From assembly GCA_018401055.1 (NCBI GenBank), contig JAGYLB010000071.1, positions 62,001-126,000 of the forward strand: DNA of 64,000 bases, written 5' to 3'. The notes under the pieces are model-generated. The model was given only the letters and a program-made list of their open reading frames with translations. It was not told where the DNA came from and searched no databases. Source of the DNA: Roseicyclus sp. (GTDB lineage: Bacteria > Pseudomonadota > Alphaproteobacteria > Rhodobacterales > Rhodobacteraceae). The position numbers and the translations under genes are program-made. This document shows, piece by piece, positions 32,513 through 42,575 of this stretch; the stretch's first letter is position 1, and each line of letters opens with the position of its first letter.

Positions 32513-33157
32513 ATGCATGTACTGATCACGGGCGCCAACCGCGGCATCGGCGCGGGGCTGGCCACAGCCTATCGGGCAAAGGGCGCGGAGGTGACGGCGA
32601 CCGCGCGCGAGGCGCCGGGGCTGGTGCCGCTCGACGTGACCGACCCGATGTCAGTGCGGGTTCTGGCCGACAAGCTGGGCGACCGGGCACTCGATCTGCT
32701 GATCTGCAACGCGGGCGTCTATCTCGACAAGGGCCAAAGCCTCGACGACGGCTTCGCCCCCGACCTCTGGGCCGACACCTTCGCGGTGAATGTCACGGGC
32801 GTGTTCCTGACGGTGCAGGCGCTGTTGCCCAACCTCGCCCGTGCCACCGCGCCCAAGGTGGCGATCATCGCCAGCCAGATGGGCTCCTCGACCCGCAACA
32901 CCGGGGGCAGCTACATCTACCGCGCCACCAAGGCGGCGGCGATCAATCTGGGCCGTAATCTTGCCACCGACCTGAAACCGCGCGGAATTGCGGTGGGCAT
33001 CTACCACCCCGGCTGGGTCCGGACCGACATGGGCGGCGACAGCGCCGAGATCGGGACGGAGGAGGCTGTGTCCGGCCTGATGGCACGCTTTGCCGCGCTG
33101 GGGGCCGAGACCACCGGCTGTTTCGAGACATGGGACGGGCGGCCGCACGCCTTTTGA
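32513..33157 (+). CDS. Short-chain dehydrogenase/reductase
   Basis: An intact 214-residue classical SDR: cofactor motif TGANRGIG (residues 6-13), NAG motif in LICNAGVY, catalytic Tyr136 and Lys140 (YIYRATK) with a serine around residue 121. A strong AGGAGG site lies seven bases before ATG 32513. Substrate unknown. Similar small SDRs resemble the CsgA-like group. Confidence 0.88.
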   Translation: MHVLITGANRGIGAGLATAYRAKGAEVTATAREAPGLVPLDVTDPMSVRVLADKLGDRALDLLICNAGVYLDKGQSLDDGFAPDLWADTFAVNVTGVFLTVQALLPNLARATAPKVAIIASQMGSSTRNTGGSYIYRATKAAAINLGRNLATDLKPRGIAVGIYHPGWVRTDMGGDSAEIGTEEAVSGLMARFAALGAETTGCFETWDGRPHAF

Positions 33158-33238
33158 GGCGTTTCGCGGCCTATGCCCGGTCTTGCAGGCGGGCACGCGC
33201 CGCCGTATGAGGCGCGGCGTCTGGGAGAGGGACGGGAC

Positions 33239-34478
33239 ATGTCCATTCTGGTGATGAAATTCGGCGGAACATCCGTCGCCACGCTCGACCGCATCCGCCG
33301 TGCCGCCAAGCGCGTCGGCCGTGAGGTCGCAAATGGCCATGACGTGATCGTCATCGTCTCGGCCATGGCAGGCGAGACCAACAAGCTGGTGGGCTTCGTC
33401 GAGGAGACCTCGCCTCTGTATGACGCGCGGGAGTACGATGCCGTGGTGTCGGCTGGCGAGAACGTGACGGCAGGGCTGATGGCGCTGACGCTGCAGGAGA
33501 TGGAGATCCCCGCCCGCAGCTGGCAGGGCTGGCAGGTGCCGTTGATCACCACCTCGGCCCATGCCGCCGCCCGGATCGAGGAGATCCCGACCGCCAATAT
33601 CCTCAAGAAATTCGACGAAGGCATGAAGGTCGCCGTGATCGCGGGCTTTCAGGGCATCAGCCCCGAGGGGCGGATCACCACGCTGGGCCGGGGCGGGTCT
33701 GACACCAGTGCCGTGGCCTTTGCGGCTGCGTTCGAGGCCGTGCGCTGCGACATCTATACCGATGTGGACGGGGTCTACACCACCGACCCGCGGATCACGT
33801 CCAAGGCCCGCAAGCTCGACCGGATCGCCTTCGAGGAGATGCTGGAACTGGCCTCGCTGGGCGCCAAGGTGCTTGCAGACCAGATCCGTGGAACTGGCGA
33901 TGCGCTACAATGTGAAGCTGCGTGTGTTGAGCAGTTTCGAGGAAATGTCGGATGACGCGGGCACGCTGGTATGCGCCGAGGAGGATATCGTGGAAAGCAA
34001 TGTGGTGGCCGGTGTGGCCTTTTCCCGCGACGAGGCCAAGATGACCCTGCAAGGCGTGGAAGACCGCCCCGGCATCGCGGCGGCGATCTTTGGCCCCTTG
34101 GCCGAGGCGGGCGTGAACGTCGACATGATCGTGCAGAACATCTCGGATGGCGGCACCACGGACATGACATTCTCCTGCCCGATCAACGAGGTGAAGCGCG
34201 CCGAAAAGGCGATGGCCGATGCCAAGGCCGCGGGCGCGATCGATTTCGCGGGTCTCGTGGCCGACACGAATGTCTGCAAAGTGTCCATCGTCGGCATCGG
34301 GATGCGCAGCCATGCGGGTGTCGCGGCCAAGATGTTCCAGACGCTGCGCGACGAGGGCATCAACATCAAGGTCATCACAACCTCCGAGATCAAAGTCTCG
34401 GTGCTGATCGACCGCAAGTATCTGGAACTGGCGGTGCAGGCGCTGCATGACGCCTTTGGCCTCGACCGGGCGGCCTGA
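33239..34478 (+). CDS. lysC: Aspartate kinase (one frameshift)
   Basis: Phosphorylates aspartate, the first step toward lysine, threonine and methionine. N-terminal kinase motif [10 protein letters not shown], then [13 protein letters not shown] and [14 protein letters not shown]. The frame breaks around 33870-33880 (after LGAKVL) and resumes as [18 protein letters not shown]. Two ACT regulatory domains follow ([17 protein letters not shown] segment and [19 protein letters not shown]). About 412 residues. The start at 33239 is fixed by [10 protein letters not shown]. Confidence 0.94.
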
Positions 34479-34594
34479 ACGCCGCCCTTGCGTCAGGCGC
34501 AATGCTGCATTGCAGCAACGGCCCTAACCGGCGCGGCCCGCAAGGCCTATTCTGTGTCGTGACACATGTTTACCCGTCACCCACAGAGGTTCCC

Positions 34595-34822
34595 ATGACG
34601 ACGCAAACCCTGAACAGCCCCGCCTTTCCGCCGCGGATCGTCTCGCAGGTCATCGCCTTTTTCGCCGCCCTCGCCCGCGCCTTCGCGCAGGCCAGCGACG
34701 CGCAGGCCCGGTTCGACGAAATCCAGATGCTTCAATCGTTGAGCGATGCGGAGCTTGCCAAGCGCGGCCTGACCCGCGACACGGTCGTGCGCCACGTCTA
34801 CGCCGACCTTCTGGCCGACTGA
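34595..34822 (+). CDS. DUF1127-type small protein
   Basis: A 75-residue protein with a C-terminal DUF1127-like segment (MLQSLSDAELAKRGLTRDTV), a short helical motif with basic residues found in many small alphaproteobacterial proteins, some of which affect phosphate uptake or RNA turnover. The N-terminal half is a predicted helix. Followed by a GC-rich hairpin. Role here unknown. Confidence 0.82.
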   Translation: MTTQTLNSPAFPPRIVSQVIAFFAALARAFAQASDAQARFDEIQMLQSLSDAELAKRGLTRDTVVRHVYADLLAD

Positions 34823-34841
34823 TCCGACCACCCGGGCAATA

Positions 34842-34867
34842 GGGCGCGCCATTCCCGTTGCGCGCCC
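34842..34867 (+). terminator. Hairpin after DUF1127 gene
   Basis: GGGCGCGC (34842-34849) pairs perfectly with GCGCGCCC (34860-34867) over a 10-base loop, 19 bp after the stop. No T-tract follows, so termination strength is uncertain. Confidence 0.5.
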
Positions 34868-34939
34868 CCTGCCCGCCGCGCTATCCCTGATCCCCGGAAC
34901 AGGGGCCGCTTCCGTCAAGCGCCTCATGGGGCGAAAGTG

Positions 34940-37188
34940 ATGGCACAAGGCACCGAAACAGAGAGCCGCAAGCTGCTCAGCCGCTTGCAGGCCGTCACTG
35001 GCGGGATGCCAGCGCGGGCCAGGAACGGCTGGACCGCATCACCCATCTGATCGCCGATTCGATGGGCACAGAGGTCTGTTCCATCTATCTGATGCGCGAT
35101 GTCGACACGTTGGAGCTGTGCGCCACCCAAGGTCTGGCGCCCGAGGCGGTCCATGTCACGCGGATGCGCATCGGCGAGGGCCTTGTCGGTCGGGTCGCCC
35201 GCACCGCCCAACCGGTCAACACCGCGAACGCGCCCGCCGAACGCGGGTTCCGCTATATGCCCGAGACCGGTGAGGAACGCTTCACGTCGTTTCTCGGCGT
35301 GCCGATCCAGCGGCTGGGCGAGCGGCTGGGCGTGCTGGTCGTCCAGTCCAAGGACGCGCGCGACTATTCCGACGACGAGATCTACGCCCTCGAGGTCGTG
35401 GCCATGGTGCTGGCCGAGATGACCGAACTGGGCGCCTTCATCGGCGAAGGCGCGGCGCTGGCCGAGCGGCACAAGCAACAGGTGATGATCCGCGGCACCT
35501 GCGTGCAGGAAGGCACGGCCATGGGCCATGTCTGGCTGCACGAGCCGCGCGTGGTCGTCACCAATCTGGTGGCCGAGGACCCCGAGGCGGAACTGACGCG
35601 CCTGAACGCGGCGGTGGACCGGCTGCGCGTCGATCGTCGACGACATGCTCGACCCAGGCCGCCGGCGGCGACAAGCGAACAGCGCGAGGTGCTGGAAGCC
35701 TACCGCATGTTCGCCCATTCCCGCGGCTGGATGCGCCGGATGGAAGAGGATATCGCCCGCGGCCTGTCGGCCGAGGCCGCGGTGGAAAAGGAACAGTCGA
35801 GCGCGCGGGCGCGGATGGAAACCGTGCCCGACGCCTATCTGCGCGAGCGGTTGCACGATCTCGACGACCTGTCGAACCGCCTGCTGCGCCGCCTGACCGG
35901 ACAGGGGCGCGACACCGGGGCGGAACTGCCGGCCGATCCGGTGCTGGTGGCGCGCAACATCGGCCCGGCCGAATTGCTCGATTACGGCCGCCGCCTGCGT
36001 GGCGTGGTGCTGGAGGAGGGCTCGGTCGGCAGCCATGCCGCCATCGTGGCGCGCGCGCTGGCGATCCCGCTGGTGGTCCATGCCAAGGCGGTGCTGACCG
36101 AGGCGCTGAACGGCGACGCGATCTTGCTCGACGGTGATCAGGGCATCGTGCATCTGCGGCCCGAGGAGGCCGTCGCCTCAGCCTTCCGCGACAAGATGGC
36201 GATGCAGGCCGAGGCGCAGGAGCGCTATGTCTCGATCCGCGACAAGCCAGCCGAGGCGCTGTGCGGCACATCGGTGTCCTTGCAGATGAACGCAGGGCTT
36301 ATGGCCGACCTGCCCTCGCTGCCCAGTTCGGGCGCCGAAGGCGTGGGGCTGTTCCGCACCGAATTGCAGTTCCTGACCCGCAACAAGGTGCCGCGCCGCG
36401 GCGAGCTGGCCGCCCTTTACGCGCGCGTCATGGATGCGGCGGGCGGCAAGCGCGTGGTCTTCCGCACGCTCGACATCGGATCGGACAAGGTGCTGCCCTA
36501 CATGAAGAAGACGGAGGAGCCGAACCCCGCGCTCGGCTGGCGGGCGATCCGCGTCGGGCTGGACAAGCCGGGCGTGATGCGGATGCAGCTGCAGGCGCTG
36601 ATCCGCGCGGCCAACGGGCGGCCGCTGACGGTGATGTTCCCCTTCGTCGCCCAGTTCGAGGAATTCACCCAAGCCCGCGATCATCTGTTGCGCGAAATGG
36701 ACCGCGAGGCGGCGCTGGGCCACACCTTGCCCGAACGGCTGGAAATCGGCGCGATGCTGGAAACGCCCAGCCTTGCCTTTGCACCGCGACAGTTCTTTGA
36801 ATCCTGCGATTTCATCTCCATCGGCGGCAATGACCTCAAGCAGTTCTTCTTCGCCGCCGACCGCGAGAACGAGCGGGTGCGCCGCCGCTACGACACGCTC
36901 AACGTCAGCTACCTGACCTTCCTCGAACAGATCGTGCACCGCTGCGGTGACATCGGCACGCCGCTCAGTTTCTGCGGCGAGGATGCGGGCCGCCCGGTCG
37001 AGGCGCGTGCTTCGCCGCCATCGGGCTTGCGCGTCCTGTCGATGCGCCCCGCCTCGATCGGGCCGGTCAAGTCGCTGATCCGCCGGATCGACCTTCGCGA
37101 GGCGCGCGCGGTGATCAACGAGGCGCGGGCAAGCGGCGCGCAATCGGTTCGGCCGGCGGTCATGGAATGGCTCAGGCGGCAGGGCTGA
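34940..37188 (+). CDS. ptsP: PtsP, PEP-phosphotransferase of nitrogen PTS (several frame breaks)
   Basis: Enzyme I-Ntr, which passes phosphate from PEP to NPr/EIIA-Ntr in a regulatory phosphorelay. Starts at 34940 (MAQGTETESRKLLSRLQAV) and breaks before DRITHLIADSMGTEVCSIYL (GAF sensor domain, ~30-150). Compensating breaks lie around 35635-35680 and 37005-37020. The swivelling domain holds the phospho-histidine in SVGSHAAIVARALAIPLVV; the PEP-binding barrel has LFRTELQF, FRTLDIGSDK, FISIGGNDL and FCGEDAG. About 748 residues in all. No ptsN or ptsO gene is in the window. Confidence 0.92.
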
Positions 37189-37280
37189 GCCCCCTGCACC
37201 CGCCACGACCACGGCGCAAGGATGCGACCGGCCGAAGATGACGGGGGACGGCCCCGGCGGTGCGGCCGCAAACGTGCCCG

Positions 37281-38552
37281 ATGCTGACACCCAAGCTGCT
37301 GACCACCTTGCCGCAAAGCACGCCCAAAAGTGTGCTTGCGGATTTCATCGCGGGCGTGACCGTTGCCATGGTCGCGCTGCCGCTCAGCCTTGCCATCGCC
37401 ATAGCCTCGGGGGCGGCGCCTGAAACGGGTCTGGTGACGGCCATCGTGGCGGGCTTCTTGATCTCGCTTTTTGGCGGCAGCCGGGTGCAGATCGGCGGGC
37501 CCACGGGCGCCTTCATCGTCGTGGTCCATGGCGTCATCGCCGCGCATGGCTTTGACGGGCTGGTGCTGGCCACGCTGATGGCGGGCGTGATCTTTGGTCA
37601 TCGGCGGCTTTCTCAAGGCGGGCAACCTGATCGCGCTGGTGCCCGAGCCGGTCATCAACGGCTTTCACCATCGGCATCGCCGCGATCATCGCGCTCAGCC
37701 AATTGCCCGATGCCATGGGCATGGTCTTGCCCGAGGGCACCCCGCCGAGGCGCTGGAGCGTATCCCCGCGATGTGGGCGGCGCGCGGCACGATCAGCCTT
37801 GCCAGCCTCGCCATCGGGCTGGGCGCCATCGTGCTGATCGTGGCGCTGCGACGCCTCTTTCCACGGTTTCCGGGCCTGATCGTGGCAGTCGGCATCGTCT
37901 CGGCGGCAGTGGCGGTCTTTTCCTGCCGGTCGACACGCTGTTCGGTCGCTTCGGCGCGCTGCCCGACCGGCTGCCCCTGCCCCGCCTGCCCGAGATCACG
38001 GTGGCGCGGCTGATCGAACTGCTGCCTTCGGCGCTGATCATCGCCTTTCTGGCGGGGATCGAATCGCTGTTGTCGGCCATGGTGGCAGACCGGATGGTGG
38101 CAGGGCGTCACCGTCCGAACGCCGAGATCCTGGCCCAAGGCTTGGCCAATATCGGCTCTTCCCTCATGGGCGGTCTGCCTGCCACCGGGGCCATTGCGCG
38201 CACGGCGACGAATGTACGGGCGGGCGGGCGGACGCCGCTTGCCGGCATCTTCCATGCGGCGGTGATCCTTGGCGTGATGATGCTGGCCGCGCCTCTGGCG
38301 GGATACCTCGCCATGCCTGCGCTGGCGGGGCTGTTGCTGGTGACCGCCTGGAACATGTCGGAACCGCAGCATTGGCGCGGCTACCTGACCACGGGGCGGG
38401 TGTCGGACCGGGTGCTTCTGGTGCTGACCATGGTGCTGACGGTCTTTGCTGATCTGACGGTCGCCATCGGTGTCGGCGTGGCGCTGGGGTTGGCGCTACG
38501 ATTGAGCCGCCGGGGCGTGCCGCCCGCGGACTGGACGCCGCCCGACCGGTAA
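37281..38552 (+). CDS. SulP-family anion transporter without STAS domain (four frame breaks)
   Basis: Inner-membrane SLC26/SulP transporter for sulfate, bicarbonate or similar anions. Conserved N-terminal helix 1 region (DFIAGVTVAMVALPLSLAIA) and IGGPTGAF motif, then shifts near 37600, 37665, 37740 and 37925, recovering GFLKAGNLIALVPEPVINGF, IAAIIALSQLPDAMGM, AEALERIPAMWAARG and LPEITVARLIELLPSALIIA. It ends after the last helix at 38552, with no C-terminal STAS domain. About 423 residues. Close spacing to the GMC gene suggests one transcript. Confidence 0.85.
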   Translation: MLTPKLLTTLPQSTPKSVLADFIAGVTVAMVALPLSLAIAIASGAAPETGLVTAIVAGFLISLFGGSRVQIGGPTGAFIVVVHGVIAAHGFDGLVLATLMAGVIFGHRRLSQGGQPDRAGARAGHQRLSPSASPRSSRSANCPMPWAWSCPRAPRRGAGAYPRDVGGARHDQPCQPRHRAGRHRADRGAATPLSTVSGPDRGSRHRLGGSGGLFLPVDTLFGRFGALPDRLPLPRLPEITVARLIELLPSALIIAFLAGIESLLSAMVADRMVAGRHRPNAEILAQGLANIGSSLMGGLPATGAIARTATNVRAGGRTPLAGIFHAAVILGVMMLAAPLAGYLAMPALAGLLLVTAWNMSEPQHWRGYLTTGRVSDRVLLVLTMVLTVFADLTVAIGVGVALGLALRLSRRGVPPADWTPPDR

Positions 38553-38585
38553 GGGTAGACCGGGCCGAAGGGGACGGAGGCCGCC

Positions 38586-40195
38586 ATGCTGACACAGGAT
38601 TTCAGCGACTGGGATGTTGTAATCGTCGGCGCTGGCTCGGCAGGCTGTGTGCTGGCCAACCGCTCTCGGCCGATCCCAAGTGCCGGGTCCTGCTCTTGGA
38701 GGCGGGCGGCAGCGACAACCGGCTCTGGGTGCATGTGCCGGTGGGATATCTCTATGCGATGGGCGACCCCTCGCTCGACTGGTGCCTCAAGACCGAGGCC
38801 GAGCCGGGCCTGAACGGGCGCGCGCTGAACTATCCCCGCGGCAAGGTTCTGGGCGGCTGTTCGTCCATCAACGGCATGATCTACATGCGCGGCCAAGCCC
38901 GCGACTATGACCTGTGGGCCCAGATGGGCAACACCGGCTGGGGTTGGGACGATGTGCTGCCCTATTTCAAGCGCTCCGAAGGCTATCACGGCGGCGCGGA
39001 CGACGCCCATGGGGAAAGCGGCGAATTGCGCGTCGAACGCCAGCGCCTGACCTGGCCGATCCTTGACGCCGTGGCCGAAGCGGCGGGCGAGTTGGGCATC
39101 CCCGCAGCGCCGATTTCAACCGCGGCGACAATGAGGGTGCCGGGTATTTCGAGGTCAACCAAAGGCGCGGGCTGCGCTGGAATGCGCGCAAGGCCTTTCT
39201 TGACCCGGTGCGCCGCCGCCCCAATCTGCGGATCGTGACGGGGGCCGAGGTGCTGCGGCTCGCTGGAGGGCAAGCGTGCGACGGGCGTGGTGTTCCGGCA
39301 GGACGGCGCGGCCTACCATGCGCGGGCGGGTGGCGAGGTGGTGCTGGCCGCCGGTGCCATCGGAACGCCCGCGATCCTCGAGCGGTCGGGGATCGGGCGG
39401 GCCAACATGCTGCGTGATCTGGGGATCGACGTCGCCCAGGACAGCCCAGGCGTCGGTGAAAACCTTGCCGATCACCTTCAGATCCGCACAATTTTCCGCA
39501 TCACCGGCGCGCGCACGCTGAACGACTGGTATGCGAGCCTCTGGGGCAAGATGCGGATCGGGCTGGATTACGCGTTGAAGCGCTCAGGGCCTTTGGCCAT
39601 GGCCCCCTCGCAACTGGGCATCTTCACGCGCTCAAGCCCCGAGCATGAGACGCCCAACATCGAATACCACGTCCAGCCCCTGTCGCTCGACGCCTTCGGC
39701 CAGCCGTTGCACCCTTTCCCGGCGCTGACCGTGTCGGTCTGCAACCTGCGGCCCGAAAGCCGCGGGTCGGTGCATGTGACCAGCCCCGATCCGAGCGCGC
39801 GCCCTGCGATCCGGCCCAATTACCTTTCCGCGCCCGCCGACCGGCGCGTGGCGGTCGAGTCGATCCGCCATGCCCGCGCGCTGATGGCGACGCAGCGCAT
39901 GGCTGAGTTCCGGCCGACCGAGATCAAGCCTGGGCCAGAGGTCGACGGCGAAGACGCGCTGCTCAAGGCCGCGGGTGATATCGCCACCACGATCTTCCAC
40001 CCGGTGTCCACCGCGCGGATGGGCGTGGATGCGGGCGCGGTCGTCAGCCCGGCGCTGACGGTGAACGGGATTGCCGGCCTGTCCATCGCCGATGCCTCGG
40101 TCATGCCCGCCATCCCAAGCGGCAACACGCATGCGCCGGTGACGATGATCGCGGAAAAGGCGGCCGAGATGATCGCAGGGCGGTTGCACGCCTGA
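38586..40195 (+). CDS. GMC-family oxidoreductase, choline dehydrogenase-like (three frame breaks)
   Basis: FAD-dependent alcohol oxidase/dehydrogenase. Rossmann motif VVIVGAGSAGCVLANR at the N-terminus, then breaks near 38660, 39112 and 39262. GMC signature 1 is in YPRGKVLGGCSSINGMIYMR, and signature 2 in AGAIGTPAILERSGIG. The catalytic His region is IFHPVSTARMGVD with a C-terminal PSGNTHAPVTMIAEKAAEMI. About 536 residues. The substrate may be choline or another alcohol; no betaine genes (betB, betI) are nearby, so this is open. Confidence 0.88.
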
Positions 40196-40196
40196 C

Positions 40197-40265
40197 GCGG
40201 CAAAACTCGAGTTTTGCCGCCCGAAAAACCCGGGTTTTTCGGGCAGGAAAACGCGCGTTTTCCTG
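40197..40265. repeat. Array of three abutting perfect palindromes
   Basis: Three perfect palindromes of 24 bp (40197-40220, core AAAACTCGAGTTTT), 26 bp (40219-40244, core AAAACCCGGGTTTT) and 22 bp (40244-40265, core AAAACGCGCGTTTT) overlap by only one or two bases at their edges. They fill the gap between the convergent GMC and GNAT genes. Being symmetric, they could terminate both transcripts. Two of the cores recur behind topA. Confidence 0.93.
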
Positions 40266-40269
40266 ACCC

Positions 40270-40746
40270 TCACCGCGCCCAGCGCTTGACCTTGCCGGTT
40301 TTGCCCGCCCAGTCGCCAATGCCCAAGACACGCGCCGGGTTCGTTGGCGGCGGCATCTCCACCCCCTCAAGCCGGGTAAAGCCGAAGCGGCGGTAATAGG
40401 GCTCATCGCCCACCAGCATGATGCGCGGCCAGCGGTCTTCGGTGGCGCGCGCCATCCCTTCGCGCATCAGCAGACCACCCAAGCCTTCGCCCTGCCGGGT
40501 CGGGTGGACGGCGACGGGGCCCAAAAGCAGCGCCTCGGCCCGGCCCACGCGCACCGGCCAGAACCGGATCGCCCCCGCCAGGATGCCATCGGGATCACGC
40601 GCGACCAGACACAGGCGCGCCACCGGCGGCACTCCGTCACGCAGCCGGTAAGACGACAGCGCCTCGCGCCCCGGCGCAAAGCAGGTGTCGTAGAGCGCCT
40701 CCACCTCCCAGCGGTCCGCTGATGTTTCCTGCTCCAGCCGATACAT
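40270..40746 (-). CDS. GNAT-family N-acetyltransferase
   Basis: An intact 158-residue acetyltransferase resembling the YhbS-type group. The acetyl-CoA-binding loop is in LGPVAVHPTRQGEGLGGLLM, followed by IMLVGDEPYYRRFGFTRLEG, a characteristic stretch of this subgroup. The substrate is unknown. Convergent with the GMC gene. Confidence 0.86.
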   Translation of the reverse strand: MYRLEQETSADRWEVEALYDTCFAPGREALSSYRLRDGVPPVARLCLVARDPDGILAGAIRFWPVRVGRAEALLLGPVAVHPTRQGEGLGGLLMREGMARATEDRWPRIMLVGDEPYYRRFGFTRLEGVEMPPPTNPARVLGIGDWAGKTGKVKRWAR

Positions 40747-40839
40747 AGCCCGCCGTGCCTTGCCTCTGGCCCATCGCGTAACACGCCGCTAGGTCTTGCA
40801 CAAACCCGAGCAAGGCTCCCACAAAAAGGAATGCCCGCG

Positions 40840-41445
40840 ATGTTCTACCGCCCCGCCGATGGCCACGGCCTGCCGCACAACCCGTTCAACGCCATCGTCA
40901 CGCCGCGCCCCATCGGCTGGATTTCCACCCGCAGCGCCGACGGCTCGGAAAACCTGGCCCCCTATTCCTTCTTCAACGCGGTGGCTTATGTGCCGCCGCA
41001 GGTGATGTTCGCCTCCACCTCCGCCAAGGAGGATCGGGGCGACACCAAGGACAGCGTCGCCAACATCCGCGAGACGGGTGTGTTTTGCGTGAACGTGGTG
41101 GAATACGCGATGCGCGATGCGATGAACCAGACCTCCGGGCCATGGCCGCGCGAAACCGATGAATTCGCGCTGGCGGACATCGCGCGGGCGGAGTGCGAGA
41201 CCATCGCCTGTTCCCGCGTGGCGGGCGCGCCCGCGTCGCTGGAATGCAAGATGACACAGATCGTGAAACTGGAAGGTGCAAACAATTTCGCCGTTTTCGG
41301 CGAGGTCACCGGCGTGCACATGCGCGACGATTGCCTCCGCGACGGCACATTCGACGTGCTGGCCTTCAACCCGCTGACGCGGCTGGGCTACCGCGACTAT
41401 TCAGTGATCCGCGAGACCTTCGGCCTGAAACGGCCCGGAGAGTGA
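40840..41445 (+). CDS. Flavin reductase-like (FMN-binding split barrel) protein
   Basis: About 201 residues of the flavin reductase-like domain family (DIM6/NTAB type): FNAIVTPRPIGWISTRSADG, NLAPYSFFNAVAYVPPQVMF, DTKDSVANIRETGVFCVNVV and FAVFGEVTGVHM. It binds FMN and may supply reduced flavin or act as a stand-alone oxidoreductase. ATG 40840 is preferred over ATG 40831 because AAGGA (40826-40830) is then about nine bases away; with 40831 the site would touch the start codon. Confidence 0.85.
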   Translation: MFYRPADGHGLPHNPFNAIVTPRPIGWISTRSADGSENLAPYSFFNAVAYVPPQVMFASTSAKEDRGDTKDSVANIRETGVFCVNVVEYAMRDAMNQTSGPWPRETDEFALADIARAECETIACSRVAGAPASLECKMTQIVKLEGANNFAVFGEVTGVHMRDDCLRDGTFDVLAFNPLTRLGYRDYSVIRETFGLKRPGE

Positions 41446-41474
41446 GGGCGCGCCGGGTGCCAGCGTGGCGCCGT

Positions 41475-41496
41475 CCGTATTTGGAGGAAGATGAAG
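41475..41496 (+). repeat. Dispersed intergenic motif, family A copy 2
   Basis: Contains the same 20-mer GTATTTGGAGGAAGATGAAG as 7981-8003, here between the flavin reductase gene and mtnP. Its ATG is in frame with mtnP, but the true mtnP start is further downstream with its own AAGGAG. Confidence 0.7.
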
Positions 41497-41568
41497 GGGC
41501 GGGGCTTGCAGCAAGGCGGCAGCGGTGTTTGGCTGGCGCCCGGTAACGGATCGAAGGAGCATGAGGCG

Positions 41569-42453
41569 ATGCAGACCATGATCGGAGTGATCGGCGGGTC
41601 GGGCGTCTATCAGATCGACGGGCTGGAGGGCGCGGACTGGGTCGAGGTGCAAAGCCCCTTTGGCGCACCTTCGGATGCGGTGCTGACCGGGCGGCTTGGG
41701 GGAGTGCCCATGGCTTTTCTGCCACGGCATGGGCGGGGGCATGTGCATAGCCCGACCTCCGTGCCCTACCGTGCGAACATCGACGCACTGAAGCGTCTGG
41801 GCGTGACCGATGTCATCTCCGTCTCGGCCTGCGGGTCGTTCCGCGAGGAGATGGCACCCGGCGATTTCGTCATCGTCGATCAGTTCATCGACCGCACCTT
41901 CGCGCGGGAAAAGACCTTCTTCGGTCCGGGCCTTGTCGCCCATGTGTCGGTGGCGCATCCCACCTGCCCCCGGCTGGGTGCGGCCTGCGCCGAGGCCGGG
42001 CGGGCGGAGGGGATCACGGTTCACGAGGGCGGGAGCTATCTGGCGATGGAAGGGCCGCAGTTTTCCACCCTCGCCGAATCGCGGCTTTACCGCGAGGTCT
42101 GGGGCTGCGACGTGATCGGGATGACCAACATGCCCGAGGCGAAACTCGCCCGCGAGGCAGAGCTATGCTACGCCTCCGTCGCCATGATCACGGATTACGA
42201 CAGCTGGCACCCCGATCATGGCAGCGTCGACATCAGCGACATCATCCGCGTGCTGAGCGGCAATGCCGAGAAGGCGCGCGCGCTGGTGGCGTGTCTGCCG
42301 GGGCTTTTGGGGGCTGACCGCGCACCCTGCCCGCATGGCTGCGACCGGGCGCTCGAGCATGCGATCTTGACGGCGCCGGGCGCACGCGATGCCGCCATGG
42401 TGGAAAAGCTTTCGGCCGTGGCGGGGCGCGTGCTGGGGGCAGCAACGCCCTGA
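41569..42453 (+). CDS. mtnP: S-methyl-5'-thioadenosine phosphorylase
   Basis: Cleaves methylthioadenosine to adenine and 5-methylthioribose-1-phosphate in methionine salvage. The intact 294-residue product opens with MIGVIGGSGVYQIDGL and shows phosphate-binding FLPRHGRGHVHSPTSVPYRA, SVSACGSFRE, EGGSYLAMEGPQFSTLAESR and TNMPEAKLAREAELCYASVA. Start at 41569 because AAGGAG lies nine bases upstream. The adenine it releases is the substrate of apt, located 2.4 kb downstream. Confidence 0.93.
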   Translation: MQTMIGVIGGSGVYQIDGLEGADWVEVQSPFGAPSDAVLTGRLGGVPMAFLPRHGRGHVHSPTSVPYRANIDALKRLGVTDVISVSACGSFREEMAPGDFVIVDQFIDRTFAREKTFFGPGLVAHVSVAHPTCPRLGAACAEAGRAEGITVHEGGSYLAMEGPQFSTLAESRLYREVWGCDVIGMTNMPEAKLAREAELCYASVAMITDYDSWHPDHGSVDISDIIRVLSGNAEKARALVACLPGLLGADRAPCPHGCDRALEHAILTAPGARDAAMVEKLSAVAGRVLGAATP

Positions 42454-42575
42454 TTTTGGGCAAGCCTGCAGATGTCTGCTCGCGGCCGCCCTGCCGCCTT
42501 GCGGTTGCGCGTGACAAAGCCCGAGCTTTGCGGATTGAGTGGCGCGCAACCCTCATGCGGGAGCCCGCGCCCATC

